DNA of 64,000 bases from Lysinibacillus sphaericus (GCF_006864135.1 NZ_SADV01000005.1:186001-250000), one strand, 5' to 3'. Counted from the first letter of the stretch, positions 9,082 through 18,719 are shown. Program-made: numbers and translations. Notes: generated by a model not told the origin, from the letters alone.

Positions 9082-9111
9082 GGTTTCTGCCTCCTTTATC
9101 TACGCTTTTTC

Positions 9112-9140
9112 ACTATATGCGAGCAGATAGATAAATATGA
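9112..9140 (-). promoter_or_regulatory. Probable sigma-E promoter of spoIVA
   Basis: On the minus strand TCATATT, 14 bases, then CATATAGT. This matches the B. subtilis sigma-E pattern (KMATATT, 14-15 bases, CATANNNT). The -10 element ends 31 bp before the TTG start. The B. subtilis spoIVA gene is sigma-E dependent, which supports the call. Confidence 0.7.
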
Positions 9141-9141
9141 A

Positions 9142-9167
9142 AAGCTCCTCACAAATGTAAGGAGCTT
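9142..9167 (-). terminator. Possible terminator of the yphE-yphF pair
   Basis: An 8-bp perfect stem AAGCTCCT/AGGAGCTT with a 10-base loop starts five bases after the yphF stop. The following minus-strand sequence is A/T-rich but lacks a clean T run. Confidence 0.6.
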
Positions 9168-9172
9168 AGTGA

Positions 9173-9964
9173 CTAATCTTTTTTAGTTTTGGATTTAGAC
9201 TCTTGAATTGCTTTTTCTCTAGCTTTTTCTCTAGCTTTTTTTGCGTCACTATTATAGGCGTCCATAAAATAAATTGGCTCACCTTTTTCATCTACTGTAT
9301 ATGGTATAGAATAAGCTGGTACTACTGGATATTTATCGACAAGTAGCTGACGTATATCATCCCCAGGCTTCACATTAGGTTTGTCTTCCTTTAGTAGTTG
9401 ACCTAAATCGATGGAATAGTCCACATGCATTTCACCATCACCTGTCATAAATATTGGTAATTCCGTACCAGAATAGGGGCTTTTCACAGTTACATCTTTT
9501 TTATAGCCCAATTCTTCAAAGTTAATTTGATATACATTATCAGAAGACGCACCCTTTATCGGTAAATATTGGGTAGAAAGTTTTTGAATATTAATTTCAC
9601 GAATTCGCTCTGCAGCATTTAAATCTACCAATTTTACTTTAGCTTCATTTTCAGGATCCCAAATAATATACTGGAAAATCCCACCCTTTTCATAGGCATT
9701 CCCTGGGATTTGAGCAAGATATTTAGGCATTAGTTTTTCAAAATCAATTAAATATTTTATATATATATCTGTATCTAGCTCACTATTTTTAATTGGAACT
9801 AGGCCTCCAGTTGCTTCACGGTATTCATCAACCGCACGCTGAACAGCGGCTAACTGGTCAGCATCAGGCACTAATTTTGCCCTTTTTTCGTCTTCTGGAT
9901 ATGCACAACCTACTAGAAGAACTGCGGTTACTATTACCAAAAGAAAAGCACTTAGTTTTTTCAT
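9173..9964 (-). CDS. YphF-like lipoprotein of the spoIVA region
   Basis: A 263-residue secreted lipoprotein with a signal peptide ending in the lipobox LLVGCAYP (Cys20), so it is probably anchored to the outer face of the membrane. The rest is soluble and ends in a lysine-rich tail with the repeat KAREKAREKA. The position between spoIVA and a DUF2768 gene matches yphF of B. subtilis, whose function is not established. It lies 25 bp after the DUF2768 gene and is probably in one operon with it. Confidence 0.8.
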   Translation of the reverse strand: MKKLSAFLLVIVTAVLLVGCAYPEDEKRAKLVPDADQLAAVQRAVDEYREATGGLVPIKNSELDTDIYIKYLIDFEKLMPKYLAQIPGNAYEKGGIFQYIIWDPENEAKVKLVDLNAAERIREINIQKLSTQYLPIKGASSDNVYQINFEELGYKKDVTVKSPYSGTELPIFMTGDGEMHVDYSIDLGQLLKEDKPNVKPGDDIRQLLVDKYPVVPAYSIPYTVDEKGEPIYFMDAYNSDAKKAREKAREKAIQESKSKTKKD

Positions 9965-9989
9965 GTCACTTCCACCTCATCATTTTTTA

Positions 9990-10199
9990 TCATGGCCATG
10001 TTGCTACAATTAGTACCATTAAAAATGTGCCTAGCCCAAATAGTATGTATGCAATTAAATTTACGATTGTACGTAAAAAACCGTTTGAAACCTTATTCCG
10101 AGCTAAATAAATTAAACCAACAGAGATAATCATAAAGCTGATACAATAAAATGATACCCACATTACATCAAGCGCTGGCAAATGTGCTAACGGACCCAT
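9990..10199 (-). CDS. Small membrane protein, DUF2768 (YphE-like)
   Basis: A 69-residue protein with two predicted transmembrane helices, roughly residues 11-32 and 44-66. The short loop between them is basic (ARNKVSN). Size, topology and neighbours correspond to YphE/DUF2768 of Bacillus, whose function is unknown. The ATG follows GAAAGGTGG. Confidence 0.8.
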   Translation of the reverse strand: MGPLAHLPALDVMWVSFYCISFMIISVGLIYLARNKVSNGFLRTIVNLIAYILFGLGTFLMVLIVATWP

Positions 10200-10296
10200 T
10201 TAAGACAACCACCTTTCTTCAACGTCACGAAACAATCAAATTATATTATACTATGTGCTCTCGCCAAAAAGAAATAGTTGTCCAATAACTATCAAT

Positions 10297-10424
10297 CAAT
10301 TATGCCACAGCATAATTACGTCCGGAATCGAGCTTACGCAAAGAACTCCTTTCCGATTCCGTGACATCCGCCGGAGGCTTTAACTTCTTTCAGCGGGTGT
10401 TTGGACACCCGCTGAAAAGTAGCT
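10297..10424. repeat. Intergenic repeat, family B (compact complete copy)
   Basis: The clearest short copy shows three nested palindromic parts. These are CAATTATGCC/GCATAATT at the left; CGGAATCG and CGATTCCG in the middle; and a perfect 10-bp hairpin CAGCGGGTGT, TTGG, ACACCCGCTG, followed by AAAA, at the right. It lies in the 485-bp gap between gpsA and the DUF2768 gene. The right hairpin could terminate transcription. Confidence 0.72.
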
Positions 10425-10530
10425 TAAATTCGCATCATACCAACACCTATAGAGGTGGGAGACATTTGCAAAAGAAGTTAAATGTACAACCTTTGTAGCG
10501 TTATAGATTTTTCAACTAAAAGCATACAAT

Positions 10531-10561
10531 AAGGTGTCTCAGTTATTCACTGAGACACCTT
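10531..10561 (-). terminator. Terminator downstream of gpsA
   Basis: A perfect 12-bp stem AAGGTGTCTCAG/CTGAGACACCTT with a seven-base loop. It lies about 120 bp beyond the gpsA stop and is flanked by A/T-rich DNA on both sides, so the orientation is not certain. Confidence 0.65.
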
Positions 10562-10684
10562 ATTTATGTCCATTTTATGACAAAACTAATCACATAGATC
10601 AGGCATGTTGATTAGTCATTTTTATCCACTATCAAAAAATCTATATAGCGGTTAATGATAACACTTACCTTTGTATATTTTTTA

Positions 10685-11701
10685 TTAGTATATCATGTCA
10701 TCGATTTCTCGCTTTTTCATACGCATCATTAATGCATCAACCGCTACTTTCGGTTCTATATCACTAAATAGAACACTATAAAGCGCCGTAGTTATTGGCA
10801 TAGCAACGTCATATTTCTCTGCTAGTTGATAGGCAGCTTTTGTTGTGCGTACCCCTTCAACAACCATGCCCATTTGGTCTAGTACCTCTGGCAGCTTCAT
10901 TCCTTGCCCCAGTAAATTACCTGCACGCCAATTACGAGAGTGCACACTTGTACATGTTACAATTAAGTCTCCCATGCCTGTAAGTCCTGAGAATGTAAAT
11001 GGATTCCCACCCATTTTAACACCAAGACGTGAAATCTCAGCCAATCCTCGAGTAATTAGTGCCGCTTTGGCATTATCACCATAATTTAAGCCGTCTGAAA
11101 TACCCGCAGCTAATGCGATTACATTTTTTAAGGCGCCACCTATTTCTACACCAATCACATCTTTGTTTGTGTAGACACGGAAAAATTGATTCATAAATAA
11201 ATCCTGTACTTTTTCCGCAGCTTCAATGCTTGCACAAGCGGCTGTAACAGTTGTTGGGTGGTGTAAGACAACTTCCTCTGCATGGCTTGGACCTGAAAGT
11301 ACAACAATCTCTTCTACACATTCAGCTGGTAGACTTTCTGCTAAAATTTCTGAAATTCGTTTTAATGTATCAGGCTCAATCCCCTTCGAAACATGAACAA
11401 ACAGTACTTTTTTATCGAGCTCTGCTATCATTTTTTCACATACTTCTCGAATAGCCTTAGTAGGTACAGCTACGACAATAGTCTCCGAATGGGCAACTGC
11501 TTGAGCAATATCACTTGTTGCATACAAATTTGCCGGCAGCTCCGTTTCAGGTAAATACTTCCTATTTGTATGCAAGCTGTTAATTTCTTCAGCTTGATCA
11601 GTTCGATGAGTCCATAGAAGTGTATCATGCCCATTCTCTGCAAGTACCATCGCAAGTGCTGTACCCCACGAGCCTGCCCCTAACACACAAACTTTTTCCA
11701 T
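10685..11701 (-). CDS. gpsA: Glycerol-3-phosphate dehydrogenase [NAD(P)+]
   Basis: A 338-residue cytosolic enzyme making sn-glycerol 3-phosphate from dihydroxyacetone phosphate for phospholipid synthesis. The dinucleotide motif GAGSWGTALA is at residues 8-17. The catalytic lysine region GGALKNVIALAAGISDGL and the FSGLTGMGDLIVTC block are intact. The ATG follows GGGAGG. It stands next to der, as in other Bacillales, but a terminator between them suggests it has its own promoter. Confidence 0.97.
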   Translation of the reverse strand: MEKVCVLGAGSWGTALAMVLAENGHDTLLWTHRTDQAEEINSLHTNRKYLPETELPANLYATSDIAQAVAHSETIVVAVPTKAIREVCEKMIAELDKKVLFVHVSKGIEPDTLKRISEILAESLPAECVEEIVVLSGPSHAEEVVLHHPTTVTAACASIEAAEKVQDLFMNQFFRVYTNKDVIGVEIGGALKNVIALAAGISDGLNYGDNAKAALITRGLAEISRLGVKMGGNPFTFSGLTGMGDLIVTCTSVHSRNWRAGNLLGQGMKLPEVLDQMGMVVEGVRTTKAAYQLAEKYDVAMPITTALYSVLFSDIEPKVAVDALMMRMKKREIDDMIY

Positions 11702-11841
11702 TCAAAATCCTCCCTTGTTAAGAAAAGACAATTCATTCTTATTCGTTACGAAAAATGCTAGAGAAATGCTTACAACAGTAAACTTTCAAAGCAATCTTAT
11801 AGTAGACTTTAGAAAATTATACTTTCCCATTTTGTAAAAAG

Positions 11842-11873
11842 ACGCCATCCAACAATTATTGTCGGGCTGGCGT
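11842..11873 (-). terminator. Terminator of der
   Basis: ACGCCATCC pairs with GGCTGGCGT (one mismatch), with secondary pairing inside the loop. The minus strand continues into CTTTTTAC. It lies 21 bp past the der stop. Confidence 0.75.
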
Positions 11874-11893
11874 ATTTTATGTGTATATTTTTC

Positions 11894-13204
11894 CTAAGCA
11901 CGTGCACGGGAAATTAAACGAATTGGCGTTCCTTCGAAATCAAATGTTTCTCGAATACGATTTTCTAAAAATCGCTCATAAGAGAAATGCATTAGCTCTG
12001 GTTCATTGACAAACACCACAAACGTCGGTGGCTGTATCGCAACTTGAGTAGCATAGTAGATACGCAGACGGCGACCTTTATCAGTAGGTGCCGGGTTACG
12101 CGCCACAGCATCCTCAATAACCTCGTTAAGGATAGATGATTGAATACGCATTGCATGGTTTTCACTTACACGTTGTACAATCGGTAAAATTTGATGTACA
12201 CGTTGCTTTGTATTGGCGGAAACAAAAATAATTGGTGCGTAGTCTAAAAATAAGAAATGCTCGCGAATTTGTTGTGTAAAGACGTTCATTGTTTTTTCGT
12301 CTTTTTCAACAGCATCCCATTTATTAACAACAATAACAATAGCTTTTCCTGCTTCGTGCGCATAGCCTGCAATTTTTTTATCTTGCTCTTGGATGCCTTC
12401 TTCTGCATTAAGAACAACTAAAACAACATCAGAGCGTTCAATTGCACGTAACGCACGCAATACAGAGTATTTCTCTGTCGTTTCGTATACTTTCCCTTTT
12501 TTACGCATACCTGCAGTATCAATAATGACATATTCCTGTCCATCATACTCATAAGGCGTGTCAATAGCATCTCGAGTAGTACCTGCGATATTACTAACAA
12601 TAACGCGGTCTTGACCTAAAAATGCATTTACCAACGAGGATTTCCCAACATTTGGACGACCAATTAACGAGAATTTAATGACCTCGTCCCCATATTGATC
12701 TTCATCTTCTTTAGGGAAATGTTTTGCACATTCATCCAATAAATCCCCTAAGCCTAAGCCGTGAGAACCAGAAATTGGCCAAGGTTCACCAAAGCCAAGC
12801 GCATAGAAATCATAAATCATCTCACGCATGTCCGGGTTATCAATTTTATTCACTGCTAAAACGACCGGTTTTTTTGTTTTGTATAAAATTTTTGCTACTT
12901 GCTCATCAGCAGCTGTTACACCTTCACGACCATTTGTCATAAAGACAATAACGTCCGCCTCATCAATGGCAATCTCTGCTTGTTGACGAATTTGCTCTAA
13001 AAACGGTTCGTCCCCAATCTCAATACCACCTGTATCAATAATATTAAAATCATGTGCTAACCACTCTGCCGAACTATAAATACGGTCGCGTGTAACTCCT
13101 GGAATGTCTTCCACAATCGATACACGTTCTCCAACGATACGATTAAAAATCGTCGACTTACCTACGTTCGGACGACCTACGATGGCTACTACTGGTTTCG
13201 TCAT
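11894..13204 (-). CDS. der: Ribosome-associated GTPase Der
   Basis: A 436-residue tandem GTPase needed for 50S subunit maturation. There are two G domains, each with a GRPNVGKS P loop (residues 10-17 and about 183-190), DTGG/DTAG switch motifs and NKxD motifs (NKID, NKWD). A C-terminal KH-like domain begins near residue 350. The length and two-domain order are typical. The ATG follows AAGGATG. Confidence 0.98.
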   Translation of the reverse strand: MTKPVVAIVGRPNVGKSTIFNRIVGERVSIVEDIPGVTRDRIYSSAEWLAHDFNIIDTGGIEIGDEPFLEQIRQQAEIAIDEADVIVFMTNGREGVTAADEQVAKILYKTKKPVVLAVNKIDNPDMREMIYDFYALGFGEPWPISGSHGLGLGDLLDECAKHFPKEDEDQYGDEVIKFSLIGRPNVGKSSLVNAFLGQDRVIVSNIAGTTRDAIDTPYEYDGQEYVIIDTAGMRKKGKVYETTEKYSVLRALRAIERSDVVLVVLNAEEGIQEQDKKIAGYAHEAGKAIVIVVNKWDAVEKDEKTMNVFTQQIREHFLFLDYAPIIFVSANTKQRVHQILPIVQRVSENHAMRIQSSILNEVIEDAVARNPAPTDKGRRLRIYYATQVAIQPPTFVVFVNEPELMHFSYERFLENRIRETFDFEGTPIRLISRARA

Positions 13205-13430
13205 CTGTACTTCATCCTTCCAACTTCTTGTCTTTCGCTATTATACACGAAAAATGCCATTATATCATATCATATCCATAAACGAGCGCGCTATGTACCG
13301 TTCTATTCATCTCTTTGGTATTTTTTTCATCGTTTCCTCTTAAATCTGCTGGTTCGATGTGGTTTATCCTCACTTTGTCTTATTCGATCCATCTCTTTGA
13401 CACTTCTATCTATTTTCTCCATAAAAAAGC

Positions 13431-13451
13431 GAGGACACAAATTGCATCCTC
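13431..13451 (-). terminator. Terminator of ypfD
   Basis: A GAGGA/TCCTC stem with partial inner pairing, then GCTTTTTTAT on the minus strand. It lies 12 bp beyond the stop of the S1-like gene. Confidence 0.75.
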
Positions 13452-13462
13452 ACATGTCTAGT

Positions 13463-14599
13463 TTATTTAAAATTTTTCAGTTTATCGCCAATGACATCAC
13501 CGAAAGAGAAACCTGTGTTTTCTTCTGGTAATTCATAGTCGACTACTTCCTCTGCCTCAGGATTTTCAAGTAAATCCTTAATGCTTAATGCTAAGCGACC
13601 TTCTTCAGCATTAACGTCAAGCACTTTTACTTGTACATCTTGTCCTTCTTTTAGAGCTTCGTGTGGCGTGTTAATATGCTTATGCGCGATTTGTGAAATA
13701 TGCACTAAACCTTCTACACCCGGGAAAACTTCAACAAATGCTCCAAATGAAGTAAGACGTTTTACTTTTCCATCAAGTATTGTACCTTTAGCTGCACGGT
13801 CTTCGATGTTCGACCACGGACCAGGAATCGTTTCCTTAATGGATAGCGAAATACGCTCATTTTCTGGGTCTACAGAAAGGACTTTTACCTTCACCTCTTG
13901 TCCTTCCGATAAAACCTCGCTTACATCACTCACATGCTCATGAGACACTTGTGAAATATGCACAAGTCCATCAATACCACCAAGGTCAATAAATGCACCA
14001 AATGATGCGATACGCTGTACTTTACCATCTAAAACATCGCCAATTTTAATGTGGTTAATAACATCTTTCTTTTGAGAAGCTTTTTCAGCTTCAACTACAG
14101 CACGATGTGATAAAATCAAGCGATTTTTTTCTTTATCTAGCTCAACAATTTTAAAGCTAAGAGATTTGCCTTTATAGTCTTCAAAATCATCAACAAAGTG
14201 GTCTTCTACTAGGGATGCTGGAACGAAGCCACGTACTCCTAAATCAACGACAAGACCGCCTTTAACAATATCTTTGACTTCCGCTTCGAAAATTTCCCCA
14301 GCGTTGAATTGTTGCTCAAGTGTATCCCATGCTTTTATAGCATCTACTTTACGTTTTGATAACACATAGTTTTCTTCTTCGACTTTTGTAATCATCAGCT
14401 CTAACGCATCTCCAACAGAAATTACGTCAGACGCTTTTTCAATGTGTAAGCTTGATAATTCACTTATTGGTATAATACCGTCAAATGGTGCACCTGGAAT
14501 TGAAACAGTTACCGCTTTTTCATCAACTTGCTCTGCAATACCTTTGACGATATCACCTTCGTTAAACGTTTGTTCTGCATAGTTCATTTCTTCAGACAT
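13463..14599 (-). CDS. ypfD: Ribosomal protein S1 homologue (four S1 domains)
   Basis: A 378-residue RNA-binding protein with four S1 repeats starting near residues 15, 100, 185 and 270. The last two carry the standard GKVxRxxSFGAFV/IDLGGIDGLVHISQ pattern. Low-GC Firmicute homologues have four rather than the six domains of E. coli S1, so the length of about 380 is normal. The ATG follows GGAGGG. The gene lies about 100 bp after cmk, as in other bacteria where cmk and rpsA are linked. A translation-related role is inferred from the family. Confidence 0.93.
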   Translation of the reverse strand: MSEEMNYAEQTFNEGDIVKGIAEQVDEKAVTVSIPGAPFDGIIPISELSSLHIEKASDVISVGDALELMITKVEEENYVLSKRKVDAIKAWDTLEQQFNAGEIFEAEVKDIVKGGLVVDLGVRGFVPASLVEDHFVDDFEDYKGKSLSFKIVELDKEKNRLILSHRAVVEAEKASQKKDVINHIKIGDVLDGKVQRIASFGAFIDLGGIDGLVHISQVSHEHVSDVSEVLSEGQEVKVKVLSVDPENERISLSIKETIPGPWSNIEDRAAKGTILDGKVKRLTSFGAFVEVFPGVEGLVHISQIAHKHINTPHEALKEGQDVQVKVLDVNAEEGRLALSIKDLLENPEAEEVVDYELPEENTGFSFGDVIGDKLKNFK

Positions 14600-14701
14600 A
14601 TGTAACCCTCCTTCGCATCTTCCCTTACTATTTTATTCGAAATTGAAGATAAAGACAAAAATAAATCCTTTAAATTCAAAAAATGTCTGAAATTTTAGGA
14701 T

Positions 14702-15376
14702 TTATACCATTTTTTCTTGCGCTAATTTTAAAATGGCCTGTGCTGCTTCATCAATTGACAATGCTGTCGTATCTAAAAATATGGCATCTTCTGCCTGAAT
14801 TAGTGGCGATGCTTCACGCTCGCTATCCATTTTATCGCGCAGGGCAATTTCTTCTTGAAGTTTTTCAATAGAAGATTCGATTCCTCGTTTTTGATTGTCC
14901 ATAAAACGACGTCTTGCTCTCTCTTCTACAGTTGCAGACATAAAGATTTTTAGTTCTGCAGTTTTTAATACATGCGTAGCAATATCGCGACCATCCATAA
15001 CAACACCACCTTTAGCCGCAAGCTTTTGTTGCTGCGCTACTAATAGTTCACGTACTTTAGCGTGTGCCGCTACTTGTGAAACAGATGAAGTTACCTCATT
15101 AGATCTAATTTCTGCCGACACGTTCTTCCCGTCTAAAAAGACAAGTTGTCCTTCAGCAGAAGGCTTTAAGTCAATTGTGCTGGATGCTAGCATTTCTGCT
15201 AATTTTGTTTCATCATTTAAATGTATGTTTTGTTGCATTGCTTTATACGTCACAGCACGATACATAGCACCTGTGTCTATATAAGTAAATCCAAGTGCCT
15301 CTGCAACAATTTTCGCAATTGTGCTTTTCCCAGCACCAGCCGGTCCATCAATCGCAATTTGAATGTTTTTCTTCAT
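14702..15376 (-). CDS. cmk: Cytidylate (CMP/dCMP) kinase
   Basis: A 224-residue nucleoside monophosphate kinase. The P loop GPAGAGKST is at residues 11-19, the CMP-binding YIDTGAMYRAV follows, then GRDIATHV and the lid region ERARRRFMDNQKRG. The ATG follows AGGGGGAAAT. It phosphorylates CMP and dCMP for RNA, DNA and lipid precursors. The gene is upstream of the S1 homologue on the same strand. Confidence 0.98.
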   Translation of the reverse strand: MKKNIQIAIDGPAGAGKSTIAKIVAEALGFTYIDTGAMYRAVTYKAMQQNIHLNDETKLAEMLASSTIDLKPSAEGQLVFLDGKNVSAEIRSNEVTSSVSQVAAHAKVRELLVAQQQKLAAKGGVVMDGRDIATHVLKTAELKIFMSATVEERARRRFMDNQKRGIESSIEKLQEEIALRDKMDSEREASPLIQAEDAIFLDTTALSIDEAAQAILKLAQEKMV

Positions 15377-15416
15377 ATTTCCCCCTACTTTCTAACACAC
15401 CATATTGTATCATAAA

Positions 15417-15442
15417 AAAGCCCTCTTTAAGCAGAGGGCTTT
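15417..15442 (-). terminator. Terminator of the ypfA transcript
   Basis: A perfect 10-bp stem AAAGCCCTCT/AGAGGGCTTT with a six-base loop, then CTTTTTTATG on the minus strand. It lies between ypfA and cmk. Confidence 0.9.
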
Positions 15443-15538
15443 CTTAAATCAAAATACTACTCGATTGGAAGGTGTGTAAACCCCCTGCAAAATTTCATGG
15501 AATTTTCCACATCACCAATGGAAGTTGGGAAGACCAAT

Positions 15539-15560
15539 CAATTATGCCACGACATAATTG
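15539..15560. repeat. Family B palindrome, core only
   Basis: CAATTATGCC, AC, GACATAATTG, followed by CGTCCAGAATC as in the other family B copies. It is truncated: the right part is replaced by the 3' end of ypfA. Confidence 0.6.
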
Positions 15561-15584
15561 CGTCCAGAATCAACTTTGTAAAAA

Positions 15585-16244
15585 TCAGGCATCAAAGGGA
15601 CTTATTTCTTTACGGCGATTCACTAATTGGCGATCAAAGCAGAAACGAACAATATGTTGTTGGTCCACATCATCCGTATCTGTTAGTTGAATAGTTGCAA
15701 TTTTCATCTCATCTTTTTCGTATATACGAACAACCGTTGCATCTGTGACCACGTATTTTATATCCCCATTGGCATATGGTAAAACGATTGTTAATTGAAC
15801 CTCATCACCATCTTGGAAAGCAATTGCCCCTTTCAAGGTTACTGCCAAACCACCTGCGCTAATGTCTGATGTTACTAGCTGATATTTGTAATCCTTAAAC
15901 TGTATCGCTACATCCACAGGCGTTTCCACACGTACATATTCACGACGTTGAATTTTGATAAAGTCATCTTCCTTTGGACAATGCAACATAATCATAGGTA
16001 TATTACCAGCTTTACGTCCAATTACTTCAGTATTAAAAGCAAATGATTGTTTATCTTCCGTGTGAAAAGTTGCTCTAAATTCAGAGCCATCTATTAAAAA
16101 AGCTGTTTTCTTAGTGGCAATATTTATTGGATAATCGATATAAATAATATTATCTTTTTGTTCTACAACTTTACAGCGGAATTTTTCAACACGCTCTGTA
16201 TAAGTTGGTTCTAGTTCTAATTGTGTACCAATTTTTATTTCCAT
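15585..16244 (-). CDS. ypfA: PilZ-domain c-di-GMP receptor, flagellar brake YpfA/MotI-like
   Basis: A 219-residue cytosolic protein with an N-terminal YcgR-like domain and a C-terminal PilZ domain. The c-di-GMP motif RREYVR lies at residues 100-105 and DISAGG at 127-132 (D/NxSxxG), both intact. In B. subtilis the homologue inhibits motility by acting on MotA when bound to c-di-GMP. The start at 16244 is preferred over a frame 17 codons longer because GGGGAG lies seven bases upstream and the length matches the family. It sits next to the germination genes, as in B. subtilis. Confidence 0.9.
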   Translation of the reverse strand: MEIKIGTQLELEPTYTERVEKFRCKVVEQKDNIIYIDYPINIATKKTAFLIDGSEFRATFHTEDKQSFAFNTEVIGRKAGNIPMIMLHCPKEDDFIKIQRREYVRVETPVDVAIQFKDYKYQLVTSDISAGGLAVTLKGAIAFQDGDEVQLTIVLPYANGDIKYVVTDATVVRIYEKDEMKIATIQLTDTDDVDQQHIVRFCFDRQLVNRRKEISPFDA

Positions 16245-16328
16245 GAGCATCTCCCCGAACACAAATATACATTTATTATCGCACGAGATGCCCATTTTGG
16301 CTATATAAACTGGTAGTTTTTTCTCATA

Positions 16329-17612
16329 TTATGTTAAATATTCCACTTTTAAAACATTGTGATTTTCAGCGTCAATAACAATTCGGAATGTTTCTTGCGT
16401 GTTTTTATCACGGACCGCAATTACCTCATAACAAAGACGTTGTTCAAATGAGCCGTTATCTGTATAAATATTTTTTACTTCTTGTACTTTCACATCGTCA
16501 TCGAAGAAAGTTTTCCAATCAATTGGTTTTGCAGTTTGTGGTTTAATCGTCTCTGCCTGAATATATTCCATCGCATTTGCACCAAGTAACTCGCCTGTAT
16601 CCTTAGCAAGTTTCAATTGAACCCCATCTGCATAAATCAATGCGTTATCGCCAGGGTGAACACGCGCAAATGTCACATGCCATGCTTGATGGTTTTCACG
16701 AGATTCCACAAATGCAACATCATTCATTCCAAGTCGTTTTACATATTCTTCAGCTTTTTTCATAATTTCATCTTGTGATAGCCTTGCTTCATCTACTGGA
16801 CGTTCCACTAAATAGGATATTAAATGTCCACCCTTTTCTGTTAAATCGACATATCCTAAACGAATATCTTGGTGGAATTGGATATGATAAAACGGATATG
16901 GTGCCGTATCGCTGCTTTTCGTCACAGTAAATGTTGCGTCTTTTATGATAGGGAATAATTGTTTTACTTTTTCCAACGCTTCTTTTTCAGTAATGTCTGA
17001 ATCTTGTAATGCTTTAAGATCCATTTTTTTCTGCCAATCCGATTCGCTTAATGTAAGTGGGAAGTCTTTTTCACTGTAATCCTTTAATGTCTTTTGTACA
17101 TTATCAAATGTTGTATTCGGGTTCTTAGTATCTACTTGTCTTAACCAGACATCCATCTTACCGTTGTTTTTATAAAAATCTACTGTTGCAGATGACCATT
17201 CATCTGAAAGTGCCTGTAAATTTGTAGAAACTTGTGGCATTTTTTCTCGCCATGCTTTATAATCACCAGTTTTAGATGTTTTCTTTGCCTCATCTCCTAG
17301 GCGCCCTAAGTAGCTTAGCCAGTCGTTCGACACTTCCTGCCCGATAGGAATATTCGACATAGAAGATCGAACGTCAGAGCTTAGTCGCCAAACAGAATCT
17401 AACTCATTGTGAATGGCATTGTCATCTCGAAACAATAGAGATTGCGAAACAGCTCTTTGTAAATGAGTTAATTTCTCGGATGCATCCGTTAAATTATCCG
17501 TGTACTGAGCTAGCACAGTACGTTGTAAACTTGCATTTTTGCCGTGCATATTAATGCTATATGCCCCTAAACCAATAACTGCAGCAGTGAGTATAACGAG
17601 CATAGTTCTCAT
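16329..17612 (-). CDS. ypeB: Germination protein YpeB
   Basis: A 427-residue spore membrane protein required for stability and localisation of the cortex lytic enzyme SleB. It has an N-terminal membrane anchor (residues 3-20), then a helical domain and C-terminal PepSY-like repeats (segments such as KVKQLFPIIKDATFTV and EYVKRLGMNDVAFV). The ATG follows AAAGGAGG. It is downstream of sleB with a 15-bp gap; the bicistron is conserved in spore formers. Confidence 0.95.
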   Translation of the reverse strand: MRTMLVILTAAVIGLGAYSINMHGKNASLQRTVLAQYTDNLTDASEKLTHLQRAVSQSLLFRDDNAIHNELDSVWRLSSDVRSSMSNIPIGQEVSNDWLSYLGRLGDEAKKTSKTGDYKAWREKMPQVSTNLQALSDEWSSATVDFYKNNGKMDVWLRQVDTKNPNTTFDNVQKTLKDYSEKDFPLTLSESDWQKKMDLKALQDSDITEKEALEKVKQLFPIIKDATFTVTKSSDTAPYPFYHIQFHQDIRLGYVDLTEKGGHLISYLVERPVDEARLSQDEIMKKAEEYVKRLGMNDVAFVESRENHQAWHVTFARVHPGDNALIYADGVQLKLAKDTGELLGANAMEYIQAETIKPQTAKPIDWKTFFDDDVKVQEVKNIYTDNGSFEQRLCYEVIAVRDKNTQETFRIVIDAENHNVLKVEYLT

Positions 17613-17627
17613 TTTTTTCCTCCTTTC

Positions 17628-18449
17628 TTATGAACAGAAAATATGTTCTCCAATTCGTTTAATTTGAGGTCGTGACCAAATCCACTTACTTGTTGCTGTT
17701 TTCGGATTAAAATAATAAAGTGCATTTTCCGAAGGATCCCATCCATTCATAGCATCAAGAACTGCTTCTTTTGCACGTTCATTTGGTTCAAGCCAAATTT
17801 GCCCATCTGCCACTGCAGTAAAAGCGAGCGGTTGGAAAATAATACCTGAAATAGTATTTGGGAATTCAGGACTTTCCAAACGATTTAAAATAACAGCCGC
17901 TACAGCGACTTGACCTTCATAGGGCTCTCCCCTAGCTTCACCATAAACCGCATTCGCCATTAACTGTACATCTCTGTCAGTATACTTTGGGGGTACTTGA
18001 GTTTTAGTCCCATTATTATTACTACTACCACTACTTTTACCACCTCCACCACCGCCGCCAGTGTTTGTTTTCACTTGCTGTTCAAGTGGGGTTCCACCAT
18101 AATAAGTAAATTGATTTCCAGCATTTAATTGCGCTTTTACCCATCCTTCATCGTAATCCGAAAAACCTGATAAAGTTTTTTTAGTTTTTGCACCGGCTAT
18201 TCCATCTACTGGTAAACCATATCTCTCTTGGAAATTTCGTAAAGCCCAATATGTGTTATAGCCAAATTTGCCATCAATTTTACTTTTATAAAATCCTAAG
18301 TATTGTAGCCTTGCCTGTAGCTCAATTACATCATCTCCATAAGCACCACGAGAAATCTGTTGCTCGGTAAATGCAATGGCGTCATTTTGCGGAATAGCAA
18401 AAATACTAATCCCCAACATCAAAGCAAAAACTATGCTTACTAAACGCAT
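17628..18449 (-). CDS. sleB: Spore cortex-lytic enzyme SleB
   Basis: A 273-residue lytic transglycosylase for cortex breakdown in germination. It has a signal peptide ending near residue 26, a peptidoglycan-binding repeat at about 35-93 (DDVIELQARLQYLGFY), a flexible linker containing seven consecutive glycines near 131-137, then the hydrolase domain with the catalytic glutamate in YGEARGEP (Glu171). The start at 18449 is chosen because AAAGGAG lies eight bases upstream; longer in-frame starts lack a site. The linker is the main deviation from B. subtilis. Confidence 0.95.
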   Translation of the reverse strand: MRLVSIVFALMLGISIFAIPQNDAIAFTEQQISRGAYGDDVIELQARLQYLGFYKSKIDGKFGYNTYWALRNFQERYGLPVDGIAGAKTKKTLSGFSDYDEGWVKAQLNAGNQFTYYGGTPLEQQVKTNTGGGGGGGKSSGSSNNNGTKTQVPPKYTDRDVQLMANAVYGEARGEPYEGQVAVAAVILNRLESPEFPNTISGIIFQPLAFTAVADGQIWLEPNERAKEAVLDAMNGWDPSENALYYFNPKTATSKWIWSRPQIKRIGEHIFCS

Positions 18450-18585
18450 GATCATCACTCCTTTTTTCATAGCTTGAAACAAACGACTCATTTTATACAT
18501 TTAAAAAATAGAAAATGAAAAACTATTGTATCAATGAGATTAAGGTGTCGTATTAAATAAAGTATGGTTCTTCAGCAAAACGAGA

Positions 18586-18677
18586 GGTTGATTTCCGTTC
18601 CAACTGGGCGCTTTCCTAGGGGCGTCCGATGAGCCGCTAATCCCCAAGGAGTCGCCCAGTCTCCACTCCAATCAACC
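18586..18677. repeat. Intergenic repeat, family A (minimal 92-bp copy)
   Basis: This is the most compact complete copy. The 25-base arms (18586-18610 and 18653-18677) share GGTTGATT at the outside and CTGGGCG at the inside, 18 of 25 positions overall. The core contains CTAGGGGCGTCCGATGAGCC. It lacks the inner cassette found at 6505 and 29373. Confidence 0.75.
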
Positions 18678-18719
18678 ACTTCACATAACATACATCTTCT
18701 GGACATGTGTATTAAAATG

